Of a DNA stretch of 64,000 nt, positions 1 to 9,404 are shown in pieces. The notes beneath the pieces were generated by a model. It did not search any database. It was given only the letters and a program-made list of their open reading frames with translations, and was not told the DNA's origin. Position 1 is the first letter of the stretch, and every line of letters starts with the position of its first letter. Location of the stretch: NCBI RefSeq assembly GCF_900104445.1, contig NZ_FNJI01000003.1:124001-188000 (forward strand). The letters run 5' to 3'. Position numbers and translations under genes: made by a program. The stretch is from Desulforhopalus singaporensis. GTDB lineage: Bacteria; Desulfobacterota; Desulfobulbia; Desulfobulbales; Desulfocapsaceae.

Positions 1-1215
1 ATTGCCGTTGCCCCGGTTGCAACCCCACAGCTGACGCCGATCCTGTACAGGGCGTCAGCAATTCTGACCGAGCAGGGCAACCCGGTTGGCCATCTGGCAA
101 CGGTTGCCAGGGAACTCAACCTGCCGGCGCTGTTCGGTATACCAGGAATCGTAAACGACCTCGCCCCGGGACAGGAAATCACCGTTGACAGCGGTATGCG
201 CTGTGTTTTCCAGGGTATCGTCAAGACCCTGGTGCAACTTGGCAACAGCGAGACGGCGTTTTCCCCCGTAGACCCCGAATATCGGATTCTACGCCGACTG
301 CTCAGGTTTATCACCCCCCTCAACCTGGTCGACCCGGAGTCCCCAGGCTTCACCCCCCGCCATTGCCGGACGTATCATGATATCATCCACTACTGTCATG
401 AAGCGGCCGTTGACGAACTTGCCCATTTCCAGGAACGGCGACCGGAACTGCGCGGCCTGCAGACCTCCAGACTGCGACTGCCCAACACCATGGACATCAA
501 CCTGCTCGATATCGGCGGAGGTCTTCATTCTGCGGCCGAGGATACGACGATAATTGGCGATATACACTCCAAACCGTTCGCCATCTTCATCGACGGCCTG
601 CTTCACCCCCGGGCTGGCACCGATTCACCTGGCATACTTGGGGTACGCGACATTTTCACCTCTCTTCCCAAGACCTTTACCCAGATAAACAGCCGCGCAG
701 AGCTTCTGACAGGCAACCTGGCGATCATCGGCCACCATTACATGAACCTCAGCCTGCGGCTTGGTTACCATTTCAGCGTTATCGACGCCCATCTCTCAAC
801 CGACAGACATAGAAATTACATCTATTTCCGTTTTATCGGCGGCATGGCCGCCGAATCCAAACGGGCTCGGCGGGCGCAACTGATAGAACGTGTTCTGGCG
901 ACAATGGATTTCAAGGTAGAGCGCACCGGAGACCTGGTTGTCGGCAGAATGAAATTCGAGCAGGAAGACGCCCTGCGCTCCTCCCTGTTCGTGCTCGGGG
1001 CATTGACGACTTTCACCCGCCAGCGGGACACAATCCTGGACAACGATAACCAATCGGAACGGCTATTCGCCAATTTTGCCGACACCTTTCTGCTGTCGTA
1101 TGGCGAAAAGTCTAAGTTATCAGCGCCGTTCACCCCGGTTTCCACTTCAGAAAAACCGAAAAATCAAGCTCAGCCTGTCGACAGTCCCTCAACAGTTCCA
1201 GGTCAAAGGTCATGA
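1..1215 (+). CDS. PEP-synthase-like protein, C-terminal part (5' truncated by window)
   Basis: The reading frame is open from the first base, so the N-terminus (probably a PEP/pyruvate-binding ATP-grasp domain) lies outside the window. The visible start is a PEP-utilising mobile domain: 'GNPVGHLATVARELNLPALF' matches the phosphohistidine loop of PEP synthase, PPDK and enzyme I, with the catalytic-type His retained. After it comes a domain of about 270 residues that I do not recognise, with conserved blocks 'LLDIGGG', 'RDIF', 'YMNLSLRLGYHF' and 'NYIYFRFIGG'. The same blocks recur in the next gene, so the two are tandem paralogues. The stop overlaps the next start (ATGA), which suggests translational coupling. 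A phosphotransfer role is inferred from the family; the substrate is unknown. Confidence 0.8.
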   Translation: MAVAPVATPQLTPILYRASAILTEQGNPVGHLATVARELNLPALFGIPGIVNDLAPGQEITVDSGMRCVFQGIVKTLVQLGNSETAFSPVDPEYRILRRLLRFITPLNLVDPESPGFTPRHCRTYHDIIHYCHEAAVDELAHFQERRPELRGLQTSRLRLPNTMDINLLDIGGGLHSAAEDTTIIGDIHSKPFAIFIDGLLHPRAGTDSPGILGVRDIFTSLPKTFTQINSRAELLTGNLAIIGHHYMNLSLRLGYHFSVIDAHLSTDRHRNYIYFRFIGGMAAESKRARRAQLIERVLATMDFKVERTGDLVVGRMKFEQEDALRSSLFVLGALTTFTRQRDTILDNDNQSERLFANFADTFLLSYGEKSKLSAPFTPVSTSEKPKNQAQPVDSPSTVPGQRS

Positions 1216-3956
1216 AACTTCCCCTTATCACCCCGTTGCTGGAAAAAGTCCAGACCCACCGGAGAAAAAAGGAAACCATCGCTCTTGAGGACCTCAAGGC
1301 CAGGTACCATGCATTTCGCATTTTTCTTGAAAACAACGGCAGCGCCCTTGAACTTCTCGCCCGCCTGGACTCCCTCCTGATCAGGGGAGAAAGCGACGAG
1401 ATCCGTAAACTGGTGGAAGAACTGATCGGTTTCACCACCGAACTGGTCGACGGCCTCAACATCCTGTCGAACTACGGCCATACCCAGCTTTACGGTTTTC
1501 ATGGCCGTATGACCGAGAACATTCTGGCCAGCTGTGGTTCCATCAAAGACGAAAATACCGGTGAATTCTGCGTATCCTTGAGAGATCTGCCCCGAAACGG
1601 CGAGAGGCTGGCGGGGAGAAAAGCGGCAAATCTTGCCCGGCTCAAGCGGTTGGCCCTGCCAGTCCCCGATGGTTTTATCTGTACGGTTTCCGCAACCAAG
1701 AGATTCATGAAGATGGGCAAGCTGACGGCGGACATCCAGCGCATCCTGCGAGATATTTCCCAGGGGCAGGTGGATCTCAACAGGGGGGCAAACAGGATCA
1801 AGACCAAGGTCATGGACACACCTCTGCCAAACGAACTGGCCACATCACTTGAGACCCAATACCGGCTCCTGGCCCAACAGCAGCTTGGCAACCCCGACGC
1901 CGCCATTGCAATTTCCGTGCGCAGCAGCGGCGTTGCCGAAGACAGCATAGAACACTCATTCGCCGGCCAGTTCACCTCGGTGCTCAACGTCATAGGAGTT
2001 CCAGCCCTGTTTGTCGCTTTCAAGGAAGTTCTCGCCAGCGGGTTCAGCGCCAGGGCCATTTCCTACAGGCTAAACGCCGGCCTGTCCCCTCTTGATTTTG
2101 ATCTGGCGGTCCTCTGTCAGACTATGGTCGATGTGGATTGTGCCGGGGTGCTCTTCACGGTAGATCCCGCAGAGCCTGAAAACGAGAGGATGCTGATCAG
2201 TGCGGTGCCCGGTCTTGGCACTCTTGCGGTGGGTGGGGTCTCTCCCGCCGACCTGTACCGCCCTCCCCGCTCGGCAATGGAAGGGGCCCTGCCCGGCCTG
2301 GAAAATGAACTTTTCTGCCAGATAACCCCGACAACGGATGAGAATTACGCCATGCTCATGGACGATGCCCAGATAAGTCCCAGAACAGTTCGGGAAGTCC
2401 CCATGGTTAACGGCGGGACGTCCATCGAGCAGATAGCCTGCCAGGAGGGGCAGAACCCTCTTCTTGCCCCCTGGGTCATCGCCAGGCTCATGTATTTCGG
2501 CATGTTATTGGAACACCTTTGGGGAATGCCCCAGGATATCGAGTGGGGGTACTCGGAAAAACAGGGGCTGTTCCTGCTTCAGGCCCGGCCCCTCAGACTG
2601 GCCTCACAACCGGGCCGGACACCGTCTTATGAGACTGCAGAACGACTCCTGCAGGGCTCCTGCGCCTCTTCCGGCAAAGTGGTCGGCTGTATCCGCAAAG
2701 CACATTCGCTGGCCGATCTGCTCGATCTGGCGTCAGGACAGTCCGAGCTTTGCAGACAACCAACCATCCTCCTGCTTCCACAGAGTATCGTCGATGCCTC
2801 CAACCTGCTGCCGCTCTGCCGCGGCGCCATCATCGATATCGGCAACCCCACCGATCATCTTTCCTGTATCGCCCGGGAAATAGGCATGCCGATGATCACC
2901 GGTGCGCAGGAAGCCTCGACCATTCTCGAAAATGGACAGTGGATTATCCTCGACGCAGACAACGGCTCTGTTTTCGAGGCATCCGAGGTTGTTAAATCCG
3001 CCGCCATAAAAGCTTTTGACGATCAACGGCAGAACCAGGGCAGACAGCCAGCAGGACCGGACCCGCTCACCCGGTTCCGGTCGGGCACCATTGCCCCGGA
3101 ACGGGAAGCTTTGCGCAGGCAGCTCCTCCCCCTCAACCTCACAGATGCTTACGGTTCGACATTTTCCATACTCGAATGCCGGTCAATCCATGACGTGATC
3201 CGGTATTCCCACGAGATGGCCGTCCTGTCCATGTTCTCAACCGGAGATTCGATAATGGATTTCGCCGGCGGTCTGCTCAGGCCCCTGGATATCGGCGTTC
3301 CCATTTCTTTTCTGCTCATAGACCTTGGCGGAGGAATCCGGCGCTCTCCGGAAAGCTTTTTAAGAAAACAGCTGGCCCTGCACAAGCCGCTGAGCCCCGA
3401 CGACATTCTCTGCATCCCGCTGCAGGCCCTCTGCGAGGGGTTACTGACCCCGGGGCTCAGCTACCACTCGGCTCCCCACGCCGGAGCGCTCAGGGAAATA
3501 TTTTCCCATAATTTACTGGACCGGCGCGGCAAACGCCCCGCCGGCTCCTTCAACTATGCCCTGGTTGCCCGTGACTACATCAACCTCAACCTGAGGGTCG
3601 AATATCACTTCGCCATGCTTGACGCGATTTGCGGTAGAAATAACCGGGCGAACTATATCCGCTTTCGTTTCAAAGGCGGCGGAGCCGGGCTGGAGCGCGG
3701 CCACAGGCGGGCAATCTTCCTGCAGAAAGTGCTTGAACAGAACGGATTTTTTTCAACCGTGGTCGGCGACCTGGTGACCGCTTCCCTCACGGGGGCCTCA
3801 AGACACAAGGTGCACGCCCAGCTGATCATGCTGGGCCGGCTGTTCGGCTACAGCCGGTTTCTCGACGGGATAATGAACGACGACGAATCCCCGGAACGAT
3901 TCGCCAGGGCATTTCTGGAGGGGCGCTATGACGCGAGGGAGTTCGAGCAGGATTGA
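1212..3956 (+). CDS. PEP-synthase-like protein with PEP/pyruvate-binding, mobile and unknown C-terminal domains
   Basis: The protein has 914 residues. After about 110 helical residues comes a PEP/pyruvate-binding ATP-grasp domain: 'GRKAANLARLKRLALPVPDG' corresponds to the GGKAxNLxxL...VPxGF signature, 'SVRSSGVAEDS' to the ARSSATAED block, and 'DIEWGYSEKQGLFLLQARP' closes the domain. The phosphohistidine loop follows at about residues 535-560 ('IGNPTDHLSCIAREIGMP', His conserved). The last 270 residues repeat the unrecognised domain of the preceding gene ('SIHDVIRYSHE', 'LIDLGGG', 'YINLNLRVEYHF', 'NYIRFRFKGG'). PEP synthase proper is about 790 residues and has a TIM-barrel PEP domain at the end, which I do not see here. 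This is therefore probably a different phosphotransferase, not PpsA. Confidence 0.8.
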   Translation: MKLPLITPLLEKVQTHRRKKETIALEDLKARYHAFRIFLENNGSALELLARLDSLLIRGESDEIRKLVEELIGFTTELVDGLNILSNYGHTQLYGFHGRMTENILASCGSIKDENTGEFCVSLRDLPRNGERLAGRKAANLARLKRLALPVPDGFICTVSATKRFMKMGKLTADIQRILRDISQGQVDLNRGANRIKTKVMDTPLPNELATSLETQYRLLAQQQLGNPDAAIAISVRSSGVAEDSIEHSFAGQFTSVLNVIGVPALFVAFKEVLASGFSARAISYRLNAGLSPLDFDLAVLCQTMVDVDCAGVLFTVDPAEPENERMLISAVPGLGTLAVGGVSPADLYRPPRSAMEGALPGLENELFCQITPTTDENYAMLMDDAQISPRTVREVPMVNGGTSIEQIACQEGQNPLLAPWVIARLMYFGMLLEHLWGMPQDIEWGYSEKQGLFLLQARPLRLASQPGRTPSYETAERLLQGSCASSGKVVGCIRKAHSLADLLDLASGQSELCRQPTILLLPQSIVDASNLLPLCRGAIIDIGNPTDHLSCIAREIGMPMITGAQEASTILENGQWIILDADNGSVFEASEVVKSAAIKAFDDQRQNQGRQPAGPDPLTRFRSGTIAPEREALRRQLLPLNLTDAYGSTFSILECRSIHDVIRYSHEMAVLSMFSTGDSIMDFAGGLLRPLDIGVPISFLLIDLGGGIRRSPESFLRKQLALHKPLSPDDILCIPLQALCEGLLTPGLSYHSAPHAGALREIFSHNLLDRRGKRPAGSFNYALVARDYINLNLRVEYHFAMLDAICGRNNRANYIRFRFKGGGAGLERGHRRAIFLQKVLEQNGFFSTVVGDLVTASLTGASRHKVHAQLIMLGRLFGYSRFLDGIMNDDESPERFARAFLEGRYDAREFEQD

Positions 3957-3974
3957 AACTTGTCAAGCTCCAGA

Positions 3975-4667
3975 TCAACCATGGTAGAATCGTTTGCCGG
4001 GAAGCTCCATCGCCGTTAACATATTGCCGTAAACGGCCCCGGTATCGATACAGATCTGGTGGGGAAGGACCAGCGGCGTAAGAAATGGGGTGTGACCGAA
4101 AACGACGGTCACGTCATTGATGAAGGAACCGCGTTCCCAGAACCGCCTGCCGCACAGCAGCTGCGCCTCCTCCAGAACGTTGTGTTGTGCCAATGTGTCC
4201 CCGCCCGCATACTTTCCGATCAATTCGTCGGTGATATCGGCATGGGTAAAAATATAACCGTTCCAGTGCCACGCAAACCGCAGTGAGTGGAAAAAACGTT
4301 GGTGCCTTTCGGGAAAGCATGAGAGTTTCTGCAGCGACTGTACACGCGCCCCGTAACTTGCCGCGGTAGCCTCGATTCCCATCATCCGCAGGCTTGGCAC
4401 CAGCTCCACGTCTGAGGTCTCAGCGTATTCAAGAAGCATCTGTTCGTGATTACCCTTGAGAAAGATTACCCGGTGATGGGTTTCTTCAATCTCAAGCAGC
4501 TTTTCCACCACTTTTGCCGAGTCCGGCCCCCTGTTGATGTAATCCCCGAGAAAAACAAGGGTATCCCTTGTCCTGTCCACCGGCAACAGATCAATCAATG
4601 CTGTCAATCGATCAAAGCAGCCGTGAATATCACCAATGCAAAATACTTTTTCGTCACTCTCAGCCAT
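3975..4667 (-). CDS. PPP-family metallophosphoesterase (serine/threonine phosphatase-like)
   Basis: A 230-residue protein with the PPP-family metal motifs in order: 'IGDIHG' near residue 12, 'LGDYINRGPDS' near 40 and 'LKGNHE' near 72, with 'VVFGHTP' towards the C-terminus. Bacterial relatives (PrpA/PphA type) dephosphorylate Ser/Thr, Tyr or small phosphorylated substrates in the cytoplasm. One departure is visible: the second Asp of GDxxDRG, which in PP1 contacts the catalytic His, is Asn here (codon AAC). The gene converges on the PEP-synthase-like pair with an 18-bp gap, so it is not in that operon. The substrate cannot be inferred. Confidence 0.85.
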   Translation of the reverse strand: MAESDEKVFCIGDIHGCFDRLTALIDLLPVDRTRDTLVFLGDYINRGPDSAKVVEKLLEIEETHHRVIFLKGNHEQMLLEYAETSDVELVPSLRMMGIEATAASYGARVQSLQKLSCFPERHQRFFHSLRFAWHWNGYIFTHADITDELIGKYAGGDTLAQHNVLEEAQLLCGRRFWERGSFINDVTVVFGHTPFLTPLVLPHQICIDTGAVYGNMLTAMELPGKRFYHG

Positions 4668-4949
4668 ATCGGAAGGGTAATTGTCAACCAGGTTGCGGTT
4701 TTTTCTTTCACCTCACCACTAAACCGGTACCGCGTCAAGTCAATAGTGCAAAATGAGAGCCGTCCAGTAATTTTCATAAAAACAATCTTGAACTTCCCTC
4801 CGGATTCTCCTTCACCACAGTGGTAGGGAAACGATCTCGACACGCAGACATGACAGCCCCGCTCCTTGCGCAAACCGCATACTACATCGTAGGTATATGT
4901 TAATAAAGAAAAAACTTGACTTTGGTTTGACGATGCTGTTTTCTCTTTG

Positions 4950-5135
4950 GTGTTTCGGGTGCTATTACCATAGCTTTAAAAGGGAACCCGGTGTAAATCC
5001 GGGACGGGCCCGCCGCTGTAATTCCCATCATCTCCAACTGCTTGAGATGGAAACCCAGGCAACCTAGTGTGTCACTGTTTTTGACGGGAAGGCCGTTGCC
5101 AAAGGGGGAGAGTCAGAAGACCTGCCTGAATAATA
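4950..5135 (+). ncRNA. Cobalamin (adenosylcobalamin-type) riboswitch
   Basis: The conserved elements of the cobalamin riboswitch are in order: GGTGC at 4958-4962, then AGGGAACCCGGTG with TAAATCCGGGACGGGCCCGC and CGCTGTAA (4981-5022), and the B12-box-like AGTCAGAAGACCTGCC at 5111-5126. CCTGCC at 5121-5126 can pair with GGCAGG at 5151-5156, a plausible alternative (anti-terminator) helix. It sits on the strand of the BtuF-like gene and ends before an intrinsic terminator, so it should reduce transcription of that gene when cobalamin is plentiful. Confidence 0.9.
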
Positions 5136-5190
5136 GAGCTGGACTGTCTGGGCAGGACCGTTCACACACATTCTGTGGATAAACCAGGGC

Positions 5191-5229
5191 ATCCCCGGAT
5201 CAAGATTAATTGGTCCGGGGATTTTTTTT
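5191..5229 (+). terminator. Riboswitch-controlled intrinsic terminator
   Basis: A perfect 9-bp stem, ATCCCCGGA (5191-5199) with TCCGGGGAT (5214-5222), is followed by an uninterrupted T tract. It lies between the cobalamin aptamer and the BtuF-like start codon, as expected for the expression platform. Confidence 0.88.
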
Positions 5230-5319
5230 ATCTCCCCGGGCAATAAAAGAGACACTTTTGGACGGAGAAGGTATATCAACCAACTCCGGCAAGCGTCGGT
5301 TACAGTAACGGGGTCTGTT

Positions 5320-6225
5320 ATGCTCTTGCTTTCACATATGACGACAGGAAGGTCTCGGACCCTCATCTGGGTGACAGTCCTGCTCCTGCTGTCACACAAC
5401 ACCTTCATCTGCCTTGCTGGATCGGGGCGCCAAGAAGTTCCGCAAAAAATTGTATCTCTTGGACCGATAAACACGGAAAATGTCTACCTGCTGGGAGCGG
5501 GGGATCGTCTGGTTGGCACGACCACGTACTGTGTTCGACCGGATGCGGCAAAATCCACGGCCAAAATCGGCTCCGTCCTGCAGGTATCAGTTGAAAAAAT
5601 AATCAGCCTCCAGCCGGATCTTGTTCTTGCGACCGGTCTTACCAGGGATTCCCAGATAGAACTGTTGCGCAAAGTCGGACTGAAAGTAGTCCGTTTTGAC
5701 CAACCGTCCTCTTTTGCTTCGAGTTGTGAACAGTTTGAACAATTGGGGCAACTGCTAGGCCTGGAGAAAAGAGCAAAAACAATCACGTCGGAGCTGCGTA
5801 GACAGATACAAACCATAGTCAATCGTATCACGGCACTCGGTCTCCCCTCACCGAAAGTGGTTATGCAAATCGGGGCTGACCCGCTTTACCTTTCAGGCCG
5901 GGATTCATTTACAAACGATTTTATCGAGCTGATCCTTGCAAAAAACGTTAACGACACCTTATCCGGACGAATAGGCTATGAAAGGGTCATTGCTGCAGAC
6001 CCGGATTTGATCCTGATTGCGATCATGGGATCGGAAACAGGTGTGGCCTCTAAAGAACAAGAAAAGTGGAACCGTATCAACGTGATCAAGGCAGTTCAAG
6101 ACCAAAGAATTCATATAGTCGACCCCAATCTTGTCTGCAGCCCCTCACCCGCCACCTTCGTCCAGGCACTGCACCAGATCGTACCGCTTATCTACCCCCA
6201 GATACCAAAACCCGGTACATTCTAG
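5320..6225 (+). CDS. BtuF-like periplasmic cobalamin/corrinoid (or metal-chelate) binding protein
   Basis: A 301-residue class III periplasmic binding protein (helical-backbone metal receptor family). It has a hydrophobic signal sequence (about residues 14-34, no clear lipobox), then 'KIVSLGPINTENVYLLGAG', 'LQPDLVLATG' and a C-terminal lobe with 'LSGRDSFTNDFIELI'. Family members deliver cobalamin or ferric siderophores to BtuCD-type importers. The cobalamin riboswitch directly upstream points to cobalamin or another corrinoid. No permease or ATPase gene is adjacent, so it must share a transporter encoded elsewhere. Start: the first ATG at 5320 is used; the ATG at 5338 is equally possible and neither has a strong ribosome-binding site. 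Confidence 0.82.
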   Translation: MLLLSHMTTGRSRTLIWVTVLLLLSHNTFICLAGSGRQEVPQKIVSLGPINTENVYLLGAGDRLVGTTTYCVRPDAAKSTAKIGSVLQVSVEKIISLQPDLVLATGLTRDSQIELLRKVGLKVVRFDQPSSFASSCEQFEQLGQLLGLEKRAKTITSELRRQIQTIVNRITALGLPSPKVVMQIGADPLYLSGRDSFTNDFIELILAKNVNDTLSGRIGYERVIAADPDLILIAIMGSETGVASKEQEKWNRINVIKAVQDQRIHIVDPNLVCSPSPATFVQALHQIVPLIYPQIPKPGTF

Positions 6226-6340
6226 ATTGTCAAAATAATTTAAAAGCCTTTCCAGGAGTCTGGTGCAGTCACTTCCTATTGCGAAAAACAGACCCCTGAA
6301 AATGACAGGAATACCACCGGAGTGATTTGGGTTACACCTT

Positions 6341-7396
6341 TTAAACGGCCCAGATGTCGCCCACCTGAAAACCGTTTGGAAAGGGATCGGAGTGATCAAG
6401 AACCATGGTGCTGAACCCGGTTATCCACGCCTGCCCGCTGACAGTGGGAACTACCGCGGCATGGTCGCCTATGCGTGTTTCTTCAACCAGTTCTCCGGTA
6501 AAAATGTTGCCGAGAATTCCCTCGTGACGGAACTTCCGGTGCAGCTTGAGCTCGCCCTTGGCATGGAGGACAGCCATTTTCGCGCAGGTGCCGGTGCCGC
6601 AGGGACAGCGATCGATAGCACCGGTCCAGGTCGCGGGCTTCTCCCAGTCGAGGCTGCCCGATGCGACGGTGACTGCGTTTTTCCAGTCACCGTCCGGGTT
6701 ATCGGTGGGACCTGAGAGCTGCGAAATGGTAATGCCGACACCGGGGTAGTCCGGATGGGATACCGGCAACTGCTCGTTGGCCGCTTCACGGATCATGGCA
6801 CTGACCCTGGCGATCTCCTGACCGTGCTCCGGGGTTATCTCAAGGCCGGGAAACTGCCTTATATCGGCTATTGCATAGAACATGCCGCCCCAGCCCACAT
6901 CCACCTTCACCCTGCCCAGGTGGGGAACGTCTATTTCTTTATCCAGGTGTGCGGCAAACGCGGGAACATTTTTAAAGGTTACCTTTGTCACCTTGCCGTT
7001 TTCACATTCAGCGGTAATACCGATCAGTCCGGCGGGAGCCTCAAGAATCAGCTCGGTAACCGGCTCCTGCATAGGCAGCATCCCTGTCTCCAGCAGCACC
7101 GTCGCAACCGAGATGGTGTTGCCCCCGGACATGACCGGGTACTCAGTCTGTTCCATGATAATGTAACCGGCATCGGCATCCGGATGCACCGGAGGGCAGA
7201 TAAGGTTACAGCAGAGCGGCGGATAGCCCCGCGGTTCCCGGAGCATCATCAGCCGGAGCTGATCGTCATGTTCCCTGAGATGGTTCATCTTGTCCATCAT
7301 GGTCCTGCCCGGAATATGCGGCACCCCGCCGGTGATAACCCGCATGGGCTCACCGATATGTGTGTCGACAGCGTGAATTGTTCTCTTGAATCCCAT
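6341..7396 (-). CDS. Proline racemase family protein, Ser/Cys type (hydroxyproline epimerase/dehydratase-like), copy 1
   Basis: A 351-residue member of the proline racemase superfamily, whose members epimerise (hydroxy)proline at C2 or dehydrate trans-3-hydroxyproline using two opposed acid/base residues. The first catalytic position, usually Cys, is Ser90 in 'YPVMSGGNTI'; the second is Cys266 in 'DRCPCGTGTCA'. 'AVDTHIGEPMRVITGG' is the conserved N-terminus and 'VSGQAWITG' the C-terminal block. Ser/Cys variants are reported to have epimerase and/or 3-hydroxyproline dehydratase activity, so plain proline racemase is not assured. It lies last in a minus-strand series: MttB-like, racemase copy 2, BCCT transporter, this gene. 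The gap to the BCCT gene is 63 bp. Confidence 0.85.
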   Translation of the reverse strand: MGFKRTIHAVDTHIGEPMRVITGGVPHIPGRTMMDKMNHLREHDDQLRLMMLREPRGYPPLCCNLICPPVHPDADAGYIIMEQTEYPVMSGGNTISVATVLLETGMLPMQEPVTELILEAPAGLIGITAECENGKVTKVTFKNVPAFAAHLDKEIDVPHLGRVKVDVGWGGMFYAIADIRQFPGLEITPEHGQEIARVSAMIREAANEQLPVSHPDYPGVGITISQLSGPTDNPDGDWKNAVTVASGSLDWEKPATWTGAIDRCPCGTGTCAKMAVLHAKGELKLHRKFRHEGILGNIFTGELVEETRIGDHAAVVPTVSGQAWITGFSTMVLDHSDPFPNGFQVGDIWAV

Positions 7397-7459
7397 AACT
7401 TATTCCATCCTCTTCTGGCTTTTGTAATCTGGTCTCGGATGTCTCGCCTGTTGCCTGAT

Positions 7460-9133
7460 CTACGCAGGCTGATCATCCAATTTCCGCACTTCAGGCTTCA
7501 CAAGCTCCTCACCTTTTTTCAACCGCATGGCATCCCTGGCCAGAGCCTTGATCAGGGCCAGCCCCATGAGCACCATTATCGCAGAAAAAGGAAGCGCTCC
7601 AAGAAGCATAGCGGATTTTATCGCCCCCAGCCCTCCAGCCAGGAGCAGGACAGTAATCACTATGGTAACAGCCGATCCCCAGAAGATAATGTGCCGTTTT
7701 GCTTTCTGCCCCTCATCGCCTCCTGATAAAATGGTGTTGAGGATCAAGATGCCGGAGTCTGCCGAGGTAACAAGATAGGTCATCAGCAGGATCGCCACCA
7801 TAAATGTCAGGAGTTTGAATAACCCGCTGCCAACCATTACCTTGAGGGTCGCGAAAAGCTGAGCTTCCTGACCCGCCGACAGGATGGCGCCACCGGCTTT
7901 TCCCGTCAACTCCAGGTCAATCGCCGTACCGCCGACGACGGTAAACCAGATAAAGCACATGATTGACGGCAGAATCATGGTCCCCAGCACATACTCACGA
8001 ATCGTCCGGCCACGGGATATCCTGGCAAAGAACAGACCGACGAACGGGGCAAAAGCGATCCACCAGGCCCAGTAGAAGACAGTCCACCAGACTGACTGCC
8101 ATTTATACAGTGTAGCCGCAGGCTCCACATTGGAGTTGGCCCAGTAGGTCATGGCCTGAACCGGAAAGTTGACGATATAATCCGCAATGCCGACAAAAAA
8201 GGACTGTATGGCGACAAACGGGGAGCCGAAAACAAGAAAAAACGCCAGCAAGGCAAAAGACAGAACCATATTAATGTTACTGAGCCATTTGATGCCTTTT
8301 CTCACCCCGGACGCTGCTGACAGAATCGATGCCGCCATAATGACACCAAGCCCCAGGAGCATGGCACTGTTGGTAGGAGCCCCTTCGCTGTTAAGCATCC
8401 AGTCGGCACCAGTGATGATGCTCAATCCGGATGCAAACTGGGTGATGCCGTAGCCGATGGTAACGGCAATGCCCAGGATAGTTGCAATAACTGCAGATAT
8501 ATCAACAAGATCACCGGCAACCCCTTCCATCTTCCTGCCGAAAAACGGGGTAAGTCCGGACCGGATGGTCAGGGGCAAATTTCTGTTATAGGAGAAAAAA
8601 GCAAGCGCAAGTCCGACAATGCCGTAACAACTCCAGGCCGTAAGCCCCCAGTGGAAAAAAGACCACTTGTAAACCGAGCGGAGAGTTTCAGCGGATTCAG
8701 GAGCAACCGCGCCGATAATGGTATCGGGATTGCTGGCAAAATGGTAGATCGGCTCTGCGGTGGAAAAGGTGAGCATGCCGATTCCGATACCGGCGCCAAA
8801 CATCATCGAAAACCAGGAAAATCTGCTGAATTCAGGTTTTGCATCCACCCCCCCGAGCCGAACCTTGCCAATGGATGGAAACACAGCCAGCACCAGGCAG
8901 AGAAAAACAACAAAGGCCATGGCATAGATATACCAGGGACCAAAGGATTCAAAAGACCAGCCGCGGATTTTCAGAAGCAGGGCACCGGCCTGCTCCGGGA
9001 AAACGGCGGCCCACAATACCAGCCCAATGATGATGATTTTCGATCCTACGGTCGTCCCTTTGCTGAATCCCTCGTAGAACCCATCTTTACTTACCTTTAT
9101 GTTGAGATCTGTTACTGGTGGTTTTAGTGCCAT
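7460..9133 (-). CDS. BCCT family betaine/carnitine/choline transporter
   Basis: A 557-residue, 12-helix membrane protein of the BCCT family (BetP, OpuD, CaiT, BetT). The family signatures are visible: 'GIGIGMLTFSTAEPIYHF' in the glycine-rich helix and the aromatic block 'VWWTVFYWAWWIAFAPF' followed by 'RISRGRTIREY'. These form the quaternary-ammonium binding box. The start is ATG 9133, six bases after AGGAGG; an upstream in-frame ATG has no ribosome-binding site. Lying between two proline-racemase-family genes and downstream of an MttB homologue, it probably imports a quaternary or tertiary amine used as a carbon or methyl source, with proline betaine or hydroxyproline betaine as attractive candidates. 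Confidence 0.92.
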   Translation of the reverse strand: MALKPPVTDLNIKVSKDGFYEGFSKGTTVGSKIIIIGLVLWAAVFPEQAGALLLKIRGWSFESFGPWYIYAMAFVVFLCLVLAVFPSIGKVRLGGVDAKPEFSRFSWFSMMFGAGIGIGMLTFSTAEPIYHFASNPDTIIGAVAPESAETLRSVYKWSFFHWGLTAWSCYGIVGLALAFFSYNRNLPLTIRSGLTPFFGRKMEGVAGDLVDISAVIATILGIAVTIGYGITQFASGLSIITGADWMLNSEGAPTNSAMLLGLGVIMAASILSAASGVRKGIKWLSNINMVLSFALLAFFLVFGSPFVAIQSFFVGIADYIVNFPVQAMTYWANSNVEPAATLYKWQSVWWTVFYWAWWIAFAPFVGLFFARISRGRTIREYVLGTMILPSIMCFIWFTVVGGTAIDLELTGKAGGAILSAGQEAQLFATLKVMVGSGLFKLLTFMVAILLMTYLVTSADSGILILNTILSGGDEGQKAKRHIIFWGSAVTIVITVLLLAGGLGAIKSAMLLGALPFSAIMVLMGLALIKALARDAMRLKKGEELVKPEVRKLDDQPA

Positions 9134-9404
9134 GAATCCCTCCTGAAAAGAATTTATCATCATCCCTGACGCAAAATTCCCATGATGGTTTTACTTTTCC
9201 CAATAAATTCAGAATGTTTTAACTCAAAAAACAAACCGTGCTTTACCGGAGCAGCCCACTACCTGAAAATATCTCTGTATCTGTTTAAATTGATCCCTCC
9301 CGAGACTTAAACGTTATCCGGCCGATCGCAGGCCACTTTTTTCCCAAAGCCCGGCACCGGCTGATCTGGTCTTGAGTCGCCTTTGGCCACCTCGTCATCT
9401 GCCG

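Noticed and set aside
6755-7726. A 323-codon plus-strand open frame across the first racemase gene and the BCCT gene end
   Set aside because: It has no domain and spans two well-supported genes on the other strand; the His/Arg-rich composition is typical of an antisense frame.
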